Shown piece by piece: positions 51,553 through 60,850 of a DNA stretch of 64,000 bases. The translations under genes were made by a program, and so were the position numbers. Every line of letters begins with the position of its first letter. Position 1 is the stretch's first letter. Origin of the DNA: Aquimarina aquimarini (GTDB lineage: Bacteria; Bacteroidota; Bacteroidia; Flavobacteriales; Flavobacteriaceae); the NCBI RefSeq assembly GCF_900299535.1, contig NZ_OMKE01000011.1:1-64000 (forward strand), given 5' to 3'. Under the pieces are notes generated by a model, which was not told the DNA's origin, made no database searches, and saw nothing but the letters and a program-made list of their open reading frames with translations.

Positions 51553-52860
51553 GATTTGTATGAATTAAGTTTATTGGTTATATACCGATAGGTGTAGTAA
51601 AGGATTCCTCTCAAAAACAGTGTTTTAGATATTATTATAATACATGTAGATTTAGTATTTATACAGGATAAAAGAGTTTTGGGTTCTCACATCATTTTAA
51701 CTTTAAAATCGTGTTTATAGAAATTAAAATGGTAGTATAGGTTTTGATATTGGAAAATTATAAACCGATTATTGTTTTGAGGAATTATATAGCCATTAAT
51801 AATACATATGTAATAGGCGTAGGAACTAATTAAACTAGTGAGAAATAGTAGTTACTTACTATATTTCGCATTTGGACATAGCTTCGCCTCTTCGTGTCAC
51901 ACTTCTTTTAAAAATCTAAAAAATTTAATGAAATAAGATAGAATAGTCTATCTTGATGATGGATACTATAAGTTATAAACGAATATACTTATTATCAATC
52001 TTTTCACAATACGCTTTATCCGCAATTGTTTTGCTGTTTTTATTCATAACAAAGCACAATAAACCGTAATCAACTAATAAACAATACTTTAAAAAAGTAA
52101 CGTATTACCATACACATTTGTATTTCACATCAATAATTAACAAAAAACTAATGCAATTAACTTTTTGTTAACTTACTGGATTTTATTTTAAAGTCAATAA
52201 TTTTCAATTATTATGATAGAAAAACGATCATTTTATTTTAGAATTATATCAAATTCTTAATCCAATATTAGCTTCTCCTCCTCCATTTCTTTTTCTTCCT
52301 CCTAGCTATCAATGACACTTACTATTCGCTCAACAGTTTCTTTGACATGAACGATCAATAATAACTACCTATCTTGATACTTCTTCTTGGTGTAAAACAC
52401 CTTCTTAAAGGATTAGAAGATGGGTCATAATCTATATCTTAAGAAATTCTGTTTTTGATCTAATTCGTTCTAGGTTTCTTCTTGTGTATTGACTGATATT
52501 ATAGTTTTATACTCAGAATTAATTGACTTAGATACTGGTCTTGAATCTTTTCTTTTTTCTTCTGAATTATATATAGTACCATCATATAAAATAATAATTA
52601 TGTAAAAACACATTGTTTATTTTTATTATTTTATTTTGAGAATTCAAATGTACTTGATTACTAATCAAAATTCAAAGGGGTATTCACCCCTTTTTCTGGG
52701 GTTTAATCACCTCTAAATTTGAACTTTGATTATCTTCAATTAGGATTTAAAAGATACTATCCTAATAATATAGAGAAACATTGTTAAACTAGTGACTGTC
52801 TCAGATCAAAAACTTATAAAATGATACAATATCAGATTCATTTGAATGTAAGTTTTTTTT
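51553..52860. other. Intergenic stretch upstream of the NRPS cluster
   Basis: About 1.3 kb with no convincing gene. It should hold the promoter of the minus-strand cluster, but I found no clear TAnnTTTG element there. Visible structures are a small hairpin at 51938-51957 (AAGATAGA/TCTATCTT) and an inverted repeat at 52137-52171 (TTAACAAAAA... with its complement). Short coding-like fragments lie on the minus strand between about 52340 and 52613, including a 47-codon frame 52470-52613, broken by stops. These could be gene remains. Confidence 0.5.
52662..52732. repeat. Nested inverted repeats in the intergenic stretch
   Basis: An outer pair, 52662-52676 and 52718-52732, matches at 14 of 15 positions. 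It encloses a G+C-rich hairpin, AAAGGGG (52674-52680) with CCCCTTT (52687-52693), followed by T bases. The inner hairpin reads like a plus-strand terminator, yet no plus-strand gene precedes it. It may be the end of a lost gene or element. Confidence 0.45.
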
Positions 52861-52896
52861 ACAAAAAAGCGATATTTTGCTAATAAAATATCGCTT
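52861..52896 (-). terminator. Rho-independent terminator of the DUF1028 gene
   Basis: A perfect 12-bp stem, AAGCGATATTTT (52867-52878) and AAAATATCGCTT (52885-52896), with a 6-base loop. On the minus strand it is followed by a run of six U (52863-52868). It starts 24 bases beyond the stop of the 52920-54242 gene. Confidence 0.88.
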
Positions 52897-52919
52897 CTTA
52901 ATCTATTAATTTTTTCTGA

Positions 52920-54242
52920 TTATCTTACTATCAATCGATCTACATGTATTTTTTGAAACTCATCATAAATTGTTACAAAATAAACTCCTGAATTATAGTT
53001 TACAACATCCAGATAAACAGAAGTAGCTGATTTTCTTTTGTTTTCTCTTTTTTCGATAAGTTTTCCATAAGCATCTCGGATTTCATATGAGAAAATAGGG
53101 TTTCCATTTGATTTAATAGTAACTATATTAGTCGCTGGATTCGGGTATATTGTAACTTGATCTTTTTCTCCTACAGCTACGATTACTTCCTCTTTTTTAA
53201 ATTTTGTTTTTTTCAAATTTTGCAAGCTAAAGGCAGTCTTTTCTGAGTATCTAAAACTTCCTCCAGAAGCAAGTACTCTTTCTCCAGATGTTAATCTGTA
53301 ATTTCCTCTTCCGTATCGACAGCAAATTCCATCTCCATATGTATCTTTAATAATAAAGGTATAATCACCAAATGGCAAACACTTCTTAATTGTAATCAAT
53401 TCTTTATTATAGGGTCCCCCTGAGGCTACTACTTTTTTATTTTTATCCTGAATTTCCCAAGAAGTTTCTTCAGGATAATTATCCGTTTTCAGTTTTAGGG
53501 TCACCTCTGTACATTGAGTTGAATTATCATATTCCTTTTGTAAAGCGTCGATAGGTTCAAAAATATCAGTAGTAATCCATACATTTAGATCTAGAGAAAG
53601 TTTTCCATAGCTATTATCAGTATCTGATGGCTTAGCAACTCGCAAATACGCAGAACCTGAACTCACACCATCTTGTAAGCATCGAGAGTCAGCACCTGGT
53701 CTTTTAGCCCCTTGTAAAGCAGCCATTAGCTTATCTGCTAATGTACCTTCTGTTTGCAAAAATGCTTTTTCCATATCCAAAATAACATCTTTAGATAGTA
53801 GTATATTTCCTGCTATAGCATAATTGGATCCAGCAATATGTAACTTTTTATCAAATACTTTGTCTCCTGTATATCCTGCTGTTCTAGGTGCCCCTCCGTT
53901 TAAATCAGCAATAATGTATTGTGCACTATCTGGAACTTCTCCATTTTGAACAAGCCATTGTATAATTTGCTCTGGAGAATCACCTGCCTCCATACGTTTT
54001 GTAGCGGCTTGCTGATTTGCAGGTATCCAAAATGCTTGTGTATTAATTGCTCCTACTCCTAATACAATATCACTCACATCTCTTGCCCCATCTTCGGAAT
54101 TAATACAAGTGGCTCCTGCACTTCCGATTTCGCCTGTTTCTGGATCTACTGCTACAATAGAAAAAGTGTGTTGTGCTTCAAGCGTAATTGGCAAGCATAA
54201 AATCAAATACAATAAGAAAAAACAATTACTAAAAAATTTCAT
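52920..54242 (-). CDS. Secreted DUF1028 protein with T9SS C-terminal sorting domain (440 aa)
   Basis: Residues 1-23 are a signal peptide (hydrophobic core FFLLYLILCLPIT, then LEAQ). Residues 24-230 match DUF1028, an Ntn-hydrolase-like family of unknown substrate; typical strings are FSIVAVDPETGEIGSAG, GVGAINTQA and AIAGN. Residues about 240-340 form a beta-rich linker domain with Cys pairs. Residues about 360-440 (VTIYPNPATNIVTI ... GVYFVTI) are a type-A T9SS sorting domain, so the mature protein should be carried over the outer membrane and anchored or released. A terminator follows directly. It has no evident link to the NRPS cluster. The domain assignment is firm; the function is unknown. 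Confidence 0.92.
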   Translation of the reverse strand: MKFFSNCFFLLYLILCLPITLEAQHTFSIVAVDPETGEIGSAGATCINSEDGARDVSDIVLGVGAINTQAFWIPANQQAATKRMEAGDSPEQIIQWLVQNGEVPDSAQYIIADLNGGAPRTAGYTGDKVFDKKLHIAGSNYAIAGNILLSKDVILDMEKAFLQTEGTLADKLMAALQGAKRPGADSRCLQDGVSSGSAYLRVAKPSDTDNSYGKLSLDLNVWITTDIFEPIDALQKEYDNSTQCTEVTLKLKTDNYPEETSWEIQDKNKKVVASGGPYNKELITIKKCLPFGDYTFIIKDTYGDGICCRYGRGNYRLTSGERVLASGGSFRYSEKTAFSLQNLKKTKFKKEEVIVAVGEKDQVTIYPNPATNIVTIKSNGNPIFSYEIRDAYGKLIEKRENKRKSATSVYLDVVNYNSGVYFVTIYDEFQKIHVDRLIVR

Positions 54243-54699
54243 AATGAGTTAGTTTTAAGATGTTAGTATAATTTGTAGATTAGATATCCACAAAATAATT
54301 GAAAATACTGACCACCTTACGATAGCGTTCTGTTAAAAAGAGCAAACTTCTTGTTAAACCACAACTTCGTTACCTTTTGATTATCAAAAAGAAACAATAC
54401 TGCTTTTGAATCTAATAAAACGTATGAATAATAAAAACGATTTTATGTTATCAAAAGAAATACTACCATCAAAAGACTGTATGATTATTTTTAAACGGAA
54501 AAAGGATAGTTTATATAGAAACTAGCATAATCTCAATACTTTTTGACATAAATCAAAGGAAAGCATATCAGTTACTTGGATATTTGCGAAATAATTTTGA
54601 AAGTCAAAGTTTTGTATTACAAAGAAAACAACGATTATCTCGCTTGTAATATCTTCAATCACACAATTGTGGCTTCAAATGATTAAGAATATATGACAA
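54243..54699. promoter_or_regulatory. Divergent promoter region between the DUF1028 gene and the reductase gene
   Basis: 457 bp without a gene between two genes that point away from each other, so both promoters should lie here. A TAATTTTG at 54592-54599 fits the Bacteroidota -7 element TAnnTTTG on the plus strand, about 100 bases before the reductase start. The nearest TTG upstream (54576) is too close for a standard -33 box, so the call is weak. No clear element was found for the minus strand. Confidence 0.35.
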
Positions 54700-55494
54700 A
54701 TGAATAAATTCTATCAATTAAAAGTTTTAGAAGTAAAAAAAGAAACCCAAGATTGCGTTTCTGTTTCTTTTGATGTTCCTTATGAATTACACGAAACATT
54801 CAATTATAAGCCTGGACAATATTTAACCTTAAAATTCAACTTAAATGGTAAAGAGATCCGTCGTTCTTATTCATTATGTAGTTCTCCTGTTATAGAAAAA
54901 TCATTGCGAATTAGCCTAAAACTGGTAAAGAATGAATTGGTTTCAAATCATATAAACAACACTATTAAAGTTGGTGATTTTATTAATGTTATGCCTCCTG
55001 ATGGACGTTTCTTTGTTGATGTTAAAAAAGAGAATTCTAAAACTTATTATTTGTTTTCAGCGGGAAGTGGTATCACACCAATTTTTTCAATTTTAAAAAC
55101 AGTTTTATTAACTGAAGAATGTAGCTATGTCTATATGATTTATGGAAATAGAACAGAGAATTCAATATTATTTAAAAAAGAATTGGACAAACTTATAGAA
55201 AAATATGGAGATAGATTTATTCTTGAATATACCTTGAGTCACCCTAACAGTAATTGGAATGATTTATGGAAACCTTCAAAAGAGCAAATTTTCCGAAAAG
55301 GTCGCATAGATACTAAACTTGTCAAGTGGTTTATAAATGAATTTCCTCTTTATGCAAAAAATGCAGAATACTACATCTGTGGCCCAGAAACAATGATTGA
55401 GAACACGAAAAAAACTCTTAAGGCAATTGATGTTCCTAATGAACGTATTTTTTTTGAAAGCTTTGAAAGAACTAATTCTAATGATTCACCCTAA
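54700..55494 (+). CDS. FAD/NAD(P)-binding reductase of the ferredoxin-NADP reductase superfamily, no Fe-S domain (264 aa)
   Basis: Moves electrons between NAD(P)H and a partner through FAD. The FAD domain spans about residues 1-105, with the flavin motif RRSYSLCSSP near residue 54. The nucleotide-binding domain spans about 115-255, with SAGSGITPIFSIL, YGNRTENSILFKKEL, YYICGPETMIENTKKTL and the closing FFESF. The relatives I would expect (phenylacetyl-CoA oxygenase reductase type) carry a plant-type 2Fe-2S domain after this point, but this protein stops eight residues after FFESF. It must pass electrons straight to a separate protein, or it has been shortened. It is the only plus-strand gene among its neighbours and stands alone, so no partner can be named from context. 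Confidence 0.88.
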   Translation: MNKFYQLKVLEVKKETQDCVSVSFDVPYELHETFNYKPGQYLTLKFNLNGKEIRRSYSLCSSPVIEKSLRISLKLVKNELVSNHINNTIKVGDFINVMPPDGRFFVDVKKENSKTYYLFSAGSGITPIFSILKTVLLTEECSYVYMIYGNRTENSILFKKELDKLIEKYGDRFILEYTLSHPNSNWNDLWKPSKEQIFRKGRIDTKLVKWFINEFPLYAKNAEYYICGPETMIENTKKTLKAIDVPNERIFFESFERTNSNDSP

Positions 55495-55521
55495 AGAATT
55501 GAAAAAAAACTTAAGGGTGAA
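55485..55521. terminator. Hairpin over the end of the reductase gene
   Basis: TTCACCCTAAAG (55485-55496) pairs with CTTAAGGGTGAA (55510-55521) at 11 of 12 positions. It spans the stop codon of the reductase gene and lies between two convergent genes. No strong T-run follows on either strand, so it may act as a weak bidirectional terminator. Confidence 0.45.
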
Positions 55522-55576
55522 ACTATGGTTCTGTTTTGCCTCTTTTTTTGTTACCTCCTAATCTAACAACATTAAC

Positions 55577-57655
55577 TTATCGCTTTAAAGTAAAATGTGA
55601 AGAAAATGTTTTAACAACACCATCATTTTTATCTAAATATTCAACTTTAAACCAATAATCGTTAGATGGCATATTTCTATTTCTATACGTTCCATCCCAT
55701 GAATCATAAGAAGGTCTTATTTGCTTCAACAGAGCACCATATCTATTAAAGATATATATTACTGCTGAAGTATTATTTTTTAGACAATGAATATTCCATC
55801 TATCATTAATAGCATCTCCATTAGGTGTAAAAAACTTAGGATAATCCAAAACTGAAGTTGTATGTACTCCTGTATCATTACACCCAGAAACATCACGCAC
55901 ATATACCGTTTGAAAACATTCTTTTACGTTGTCAAAAACATTGCTTTCCTGCCAATTTCTATTATCCAAACTGTATTCAAATTCTTTAAATCTTTCATTA
56001 TTATTTTTTACGGTTACTTTGATTCTATAATCATTGCCGTAATTATTATCAATAATACTTGCTTCTATATCCAATTTATTTATTGATATCACTCCAATAG
56101 TCATCTTTACATTTGTGGCACACAGATGTGCATCTGGTGTAAATATATATTCTTCGGTTTTTAAGTTAGTTAACTCTGGTGACCATGATCCTGTAATACC
56201 ATTTAAAGAAGTTGTAGGTAATTCTGATAACTCATCGCCAGAACAAATTGGATCAATTTTATTAAACAAAGGCACAATTTCTTCGTTAAAGATAATTGCT
56301 ATTTCATCTCGATGTATATTGCCTATACTATCTGTTACTGTAACCCTATAAGCTCCTGTTTCATTTACAGTGATAATACGTTTTCCTCCTGTATTTGATA
56401 TCTCAACAAATCCATTGCCTGTATCTATTTCCCAAAAATAATTTCCATAGAGTGGGCTTTCATTTGGATTTGCATTTAAAGTTGTATTTGTAACGCCGCA
56501 AAGGTTTAAATCACCCCCCAAAACACTATCAAGAATAAATGGTGCAACTACTACAGTAATATTAGTAGGTGTGCCACATTGATCTGAATCTGGTATAAAT
56601 GTGTACTCTTTAGTTATTAAGTTGCTTAATATTGGAGACCATGATCCCGTAATACCATTTATAGAAGTGGTAGGTAATTCAGATAATGTATCTCCAAAAG
56701 AAATAGGAACTATTGCATTAAACAAAGGAACAACCCTTTGTTTAACAGTAATTTCCACTTCATCCTGGTGTATATCTCCTACAAGATCTGTTACCGAAAC
56801 TCTATAGTTTGCTGTTTCATTTACAGTAATAATACGTTCTCCATTTGTATTTGGTATTTCAACAAATCCACTTCCTGTATCTATTTCCCAAAAATAATGT
56901 ACATATTGCTGGTCTTGATTTGGATTTGCATTTAAAGTTGTAACATCACAAACTTCTGAATCATCACCCAAAACATGCACAATATCAACAATTGAGCAAT
57001 CTGTAGTTCCTGCTTCTGATTCATCCAAATTTATTTGCTCTATTTGAACTAATCCATTTAAACCTATATTAGAGTAATTTGTTACTAACAAAACATAATA
57101 ATCACCTGACTTTACGTTATTTAGATGCATTTCTTCAATAGCAGCAATACTATAACTACAATCCTTTACATTAGTAGTGTTAATAGTAGCATAAAAATCT
57201 CTTGCATTAGTAAATGTAGTATTAGTGGGACATCCAGAATCCAAAGACGTACTATATTTAGGTGAACAATGATCAGAAAAATCATTACACCTTACACTTT
57301 TAGAGTTAAAAGGTCCCCATACCACAAAGTCTACATCTAAGCCAGGTTCTACAAAAGGGTCTAACCTATTATTGGGCACTAAATCTGCCCATTGACTAAT
57401 CCGAAACTTTACATCTCCCCCCTTTGCTATTTTAAAATAGAACCAAGAAGGCCTAGGATCTGTATCTAAGCAAGCTACTTGTTTTCCAGTACCCTCATTT
57501 GTTACATCCGAAACGTTTTCAAATGTATAACGCCCCTGTGGATCCCAACAAATAGGTTTTAAATCATCACAACTTACCCCTCCAGGTGTATTAATAAATT
57601 GAGCAAAAAAAGTGGTGTGAATAAAAGCAAAAAAAATGAGTGTTTTGAATTTCAT
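55577..57655 (-). CDS. T9SS type-B (gliding-motility-associated) surface protein
   Basis: Large secreted protein of unknown target. I prefer the ATG at 57655 over the one at 57679: it gives a compact signal peptide (MKFKTLIFFAFIHTTFFAQ) and has the A-rich leader usual in this group. The N-terminal part carries several Cys and a WFYFKIAKGGDVKFRIS-type beta-sandwich often seen in such proteins. Two tandem repeats of about 140 residues follow, each with VNET.. YRV.VTD, then NGITGSWSP and an EYxF(T/I)PD string; they look like adhesin or immunoglobulin-like modules. The C-terminal 85 residues (PKFFTPNGDAINDRWNI ... IYIFNRYGALLKQI) are a type-B sorting domain, a class that often needs a PorP/SprF partner such as the one encoded upstream at 59917-60840. 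A terminator separates it from that unit. Confidence 0.9.
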   Translation of the reverse strand: MKFKTLIFFAFIHTTFFAQFINTPGGVSCDDLKPICWDPQGRYTFENVSDVTNEGTGKQVACLDTDPRPSWFYFKIAKGGDVKFRISQWADLVPNNRLDPFVEPGLDVDFVVWGPFNSKSVRCNDFSDHCSPKYSTSLDSGCPTNTTFTNARDFYATINTTNVKDCSYSIAAIEEMHLNNVKSGDYYVLLVTNYSNIGLNGLVQIEQINLDESEAGTTDCSIVDIVHVLGDDSEVCDVTTLNANPNQDQQYVHYFWEIDTGSGFVEIPNTNGERIITVNETANYRVSVTDLVGDIHQDEVEITVKQRVVPLFNAIVPISFGDTLSELPTTSINGITGSWSPILSNLITKEYTFIPDSDQCGTPTNITVVVAPFILDSVLGGDLNLCGVTNTTLNANPNESPLYGNYFWEIDTGNGFVEISNTGGKRIITVNETGAYRVTVTDSIGNIHRDEIAIIFNEEIVPLFNKIDPICSGDELSELPTTSLNGITGSWSPELTNLKTEEYIFTPDAHLCATNVKMTIGVISINKLDIEASIIDNNYGNDYRIKVTVKNNNERFKEFEYSLDNRNWQESNVFDNVKECFQTVYVRDVSGCNDTGVHTTSVLDYPKFFTPNGDAINDRWNIHCLKNNTSAVIYIFNRYGALLKQIRPSYDSWDGTYRNRNMPSNDYWFKVEYLDKNDGVVKTFSSHFTLKR

Positions 57656-57842
57656 TTTTATTTTTAATAAAGTTGTCATTTTTATATTCTAAAAATCAGT
57701 ATTAGTTACTACTTCCCATTATATCATGACTATTATTTTAATTCCGTAAAGTATTTACAGTACATAATAGGGTATTGCCAAACTCGAACTTGGGATTGAT
57801 TAATACCATTAAAATCAATATGATTAATGAATTAATGAGAGT

Positions 57843-57887
57843 AAAACGTATCGAGACATGTATTTCTATAATGACTCGATACGTTTT
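57843..57887 (-). terminator. Terminator after the OmpA-family gene
   Basis: A perfect 13-bp stem, AAAACGTATCGAG (57843-57855) and CTCGATACGTTTT (57875-57887), with a 19-base loop. It lies 92 bases after the stop of the OmpA-family gene at 57979. The trailing U-run on the minus strand is short (four bases), so efficiency is uncertain. Confidence 0.65.
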
Positions 57888-57978
57888 CAGCGTATATGTA
57901 ATACTATAAAACCAAAATTGGCTATATTGTATAACCTGGGGTTTTTAATCGTATACATTTTACACTTTTCTGAATTAA

Positions 57979-59904
57979 TTAATTTGACCTTCTGCTGTTA
58001 TTCTCTTTTCTTCCTTTTACTATGTAAAAACTAGATCTTCTATTTTTTTGGTGTTGTTCTTCTGTGCAATTTTCACAAGCATCTAGCAACTTATCTTCTC
58101 CATAACCCATAGCACTCTCTATTCTGTTAGAAGCTATTCCTCTGGATATTATATAATCTCTTACAGATTCTGCTCTCATTGTTGATAAATGCTTATTATA
58201 ATCAGCACTTCCTCTACTATCTGTATGTGATTCTATTTTGATAACCATATCAGGATAATTATTCATTACCGTTACTATATGTTCTAATTCCTGCTCTGAA
58301 TCTTTACGGATATTATGTTTATCAAAATCAAAATAAATAGGTCTGATTACTATTTCGTCTTCTACTATTAAAGGAACCAATTCGATATTTTGTACTACTT
58401 CTTTGTTGTTAACACCTAAAGTTTTAATGGATTTTGTTGCTTCTCTATAGTTCTTTTTTGATGCTACAAAAGTGTACTCTTTATCACATTCGTTATCTGT
58501 AAAAAGGTAAGTTCCATCTTCTTTTATAACTTGTTCCTCTAATGATTTTTCATCTCCTGTAAATAGTATATCAACACCACCTAGCGGAGCTTTTGTTATA
58601 GAATCTGTAACAACTATTTTTATACTTTCTTTACATTCTGGTTTTACAATAAAACTATAAATATCATCATCTCCTTTTCCTTCTTTTCTATTAGAAGAGA
58701 AAAAGCCATACTTGTCTTCTTCATTTATAATAAATGAAAAGTCATCATAAGTACTATTTATTGGAGTTCCTATATTTATTGGCTTACCATACGTATTGTT
58801 TTCCAGTTTAGATTCAAAAACATCTAATCCTCCTAAACCTAAATGTCCATTAGAAGCAAAAAATAGATTTCCATTTTCGCTTATAAAAGGAAACATTTCT
58901 TTTCCTCCTGTATTAATAGTTTTTCCTAAGTTTTCTGGTTTACCATAGCTATTACCTGAAATAGAGACACGATAAATATCTGTGTTCCCATAACCTCCAG
59001 GCATATCAGATACAAAGTATAGATTTTTTTCGTCAGTACTTAAGGTTGGATGACCACATGAATACGCATCATTATTAAATGGTAATTCTTGTATATTTAC
59101 CCATTTATTATCTTTTTTTTCTGCTTTAAATAATTTTAAATGAGATATTCTATGATCATCTCCATGTAGTTTTTTACCATCATAATTATCTCTAGTAAAA
59201 TAGGCTGTGTTTCCATCTTTTGTAATTACAAAGTTTGATTCATGATATTTAGATGATACGTCTTCTAATAATGTTATATCTGCTATATCTCTCGTACTTT
59301 TTTCTATAATCGATTCCTTTGCTTTATAGATATTTAAATAAGGTTGACGGTTCCATTGATATAACTTTCCTTTTGTTCCAGTTTTTGGACGTGTTGATGA
59401 AAAATAAAATTCTCCATTTTTAACAAATCCTCCAAAGTCAGAATATTCGGTATTACTTGATAGATTATGAAGATTAAAATAAATTTGAGGTTTGTTAGAA
59501 TATTCTGTAAAATAATCTCTATTATTTTCTAATGCTATAGCACTAGTATTATATCCTTTATCTTTTAACTTTAACAACCATCTGTTAGATTCTTCTATTT
59601 TTTCATTAGTTTTCAATGTTTGAGCATACCTAAAAATATGATCAGGAATCGCTATTTTTTCATATTCCCCTATTAATTTTCTATAATATTTTTCTGCTTC
59701 TTCATATTCATTATTATAATAATACGAATCTGATAACCTACTTAAAGTTAAATAAGAGTTATCTCCTTTATCATGAATCGCTTTATATATTTTTGATGAT
59801 TTTTTATACGCAAATTCTTTAAAATACTTGTCTGCGGCATATTTTCGTTGCCCATATCCTATCGTTATTGATAAAATAAACAATATGTATGTAATTTTTT
59901 TCAT
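57979..59904 (-). CDS. OmpA-family protein with TPR, propeller and peptidoglycan-binding domains (641 aa)
   Basis: Periplasmic or outer-membrane-linked partner of T9SS surface proteins. Signal peptide 1-18 (ITYILFILSITIGYGQ). TPR-like helices run from about 30 to 110 (YYNNEYEEAEKYYRKLI). A WD40/PD40-type propeller spans about 155-420, with repeated LYFVSDMPGGYGNTDIY-like strings. A carboxypeptidase-regulatory-like beta domain lies at about 430-510. The C-terminal OmpA domain (about 520-635) has IYFDFDKHNIR, ESHTDSRGSADYN and NRRSSF, which bind peptidoglycan. This domain order, immediately after a PorP/SprF gene (12-bp gap), is the standard partner arrangement in Bacteroidota. It may tie the secretion or anchoring apparatus to the cell wall. 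Confidence 0.94.
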   Translation of the reverse strand: MKKITYILFILSITIGYGQRKYAADKYFKEFAYKKSSKIYKAIHDKGDNSYLTLSRLSDSYYYNNEYEEAEKYYRKLIGEYEKIAIPDHIFRYAQTLKTNEKIEESNRWLLKLKDKGYNTSAIALENNRDYFTEYSNKPQIYFNLHNLSSNTEYSDFGGFVKNGEFYFSSTRPKTGTKGKLYQWNRQPYLNIYKAKESIIEKSTRDIADITLLEDVSSKYHESNFVITKDGNTAYFTRDNYDGKKLHGDDHRISHLKLFKAEKKDNKWVNIQELPFNNDAYSCGHPTLSTDEKNLYFVSDMPGGYGNTDIYRVSISGNSYGKPENLGKTINTGGKEMFPFISENGNLFFASNGHLGLGGLDVFESKLENNTYGKPINIGTPINSTYDDFSFIINEEDKYGFFSSNRKEGKGDDDIYSFIVKPECKESIKIVVTDSITKAPLGGVDILFTGDEKSLEEQVIKEDGTYLFTDNECDKEYTFVASKKNYREATKSIKTLGVNNKEVVQNIELVPLIVEDEIVIRPIYFDFDKHNIRKDSEQELEHIVTVMNNYPDMVIKIESHTDSRGSADYNKHLSTMRAESVRDYIISRGIASNRIESAMGYGEDKLLDACENCTEEQHQKNRRSSFYIVKGRKENNSRRSN

Positions 59905-59916
59905 TTTTATTAAGTT

Positions 59917-60840
59917 TTAAAAGAATCTTGGTGATTTTGCGGTTAATTCTTTGAAGAAATTCCAACGAATCATTAATTCGTAAGTTCCTGAATTATAGTT
60001 ACTATAATTAGATGTTGTTAAGTCATATGCAAATCCTAATTCTAAGTTTTTAGTGGCTTTAAACCCTAGTAAAGCACTTATAGAATCATCCCAGCGCCAA
60101 GATGCCCCTAAAGTGAATTTTTTATTAAATAAGAAATTTGCAGAAACATCTAATGATAAAGGTGCTCCACTTACCACCTTAGTTAAAAACGCTGGCTTAA
60201 ACTTTAGGTTTTCAGATAAGTCAAATACATACCCCCCTATAAGAAAGAAGTGCATACGTTCTGCTGCTACATTACCACCACTGGCAATTGAGTCATCATA
60301 GTATCGGGCTTTTAACATATTAGGGGTCGAAACTCCTAAATACAATTTATTTGTATAGTAATAAATACCTGCTCCTATAGTTGGTAAAAAACGACTAATG
60401 TTTCCTGTTAATTTTTTATCTTGAACATCTTTCACCAACCCTTTATTCCAATCAACAGCTAAATGTCGTCCTCCCAGTTTTAATCCAAAAGAAATTTTTC
60501 CTTTCTCACTAGCTCGAATTATGTAAGAAGTGTTTATATCTAAAGCTATTTCGTGAGCTGGTCCTATTTGATCATTAGTTAAGTTCACACCTAATCCCAT
60601 ACCACTATATCCTAAAGGAGTATCATAACTTACTGTTTGTGTTGACGGAGATCCATCAACACCTACCCATTGTGCACGACCTAATAAATTAATTATTTTA
60701 TGTTCATTAGTTCCTGAATAAGCTGGATTTATGGTCATCGTATTATACATGTACTGTGTAAAATGCGAGTCTTGTTGGGCATTAACTTTAGATAAAACTA
60801 AAGTGAATACTAACAACAGTATAAATATTTTAAATTTCAT
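59917..60840 (-). CDS. PorP/SprF family outer-membrane protein (307 aa)
   Basis: Outer-membrane beta-barrel of the type IX secretion system, which helps deliver or attach a dedicated type-B surface protein. Signal peptide 1-21 (FILLLVFTLVLSKVNAQ). The mature start QDSHFTQYMYNTMTINPAYSGT is the family hallmark, and the body is rich in alternating beta-strand patterns and Gly. It lies 10 bp after the large surface-protein gene and 12 bp before the OmpA-family gene, so the three form one transcript. The natural client is the 60851-63172 product. Confidence 0.96.
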   Translation of the reverse strand: MKFKIFILLLVFTLVLSKVNAQQDSHFTQYMYNTMTINPAYSGTNEHKIINLLGRAQWVGVDGSPSTQTVSYDTPLGYSGMGLGVNLTNDQIGPAHEIALDINTSYIIRASEKGKISFGLKLGGRHLAVDWNKGLVKDVQDKKLTGNISRFLPTIGAGIYYYTNKLYLGVSTPNMLKARYYDDSIASGGNVAAERMHFFLIGGYVFDLSENLKFKPAFLTKVVSGAPLSLDVSANFLFNKKFTLGASWRWDDSISALLGFKATKNLELGFAYDLTTSNYSNYNSGTYELMIRWNFFKELTAKSPRFF

Positions 60841-60850
60841 GTTTCTATTT

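Noticed and set aside
52470-52613. 47-codon minus-strand frame as a gene
   Set aside because: Short, with no recognisable domain and broken coding-like sequence next to it; recorded only as a possible relic.
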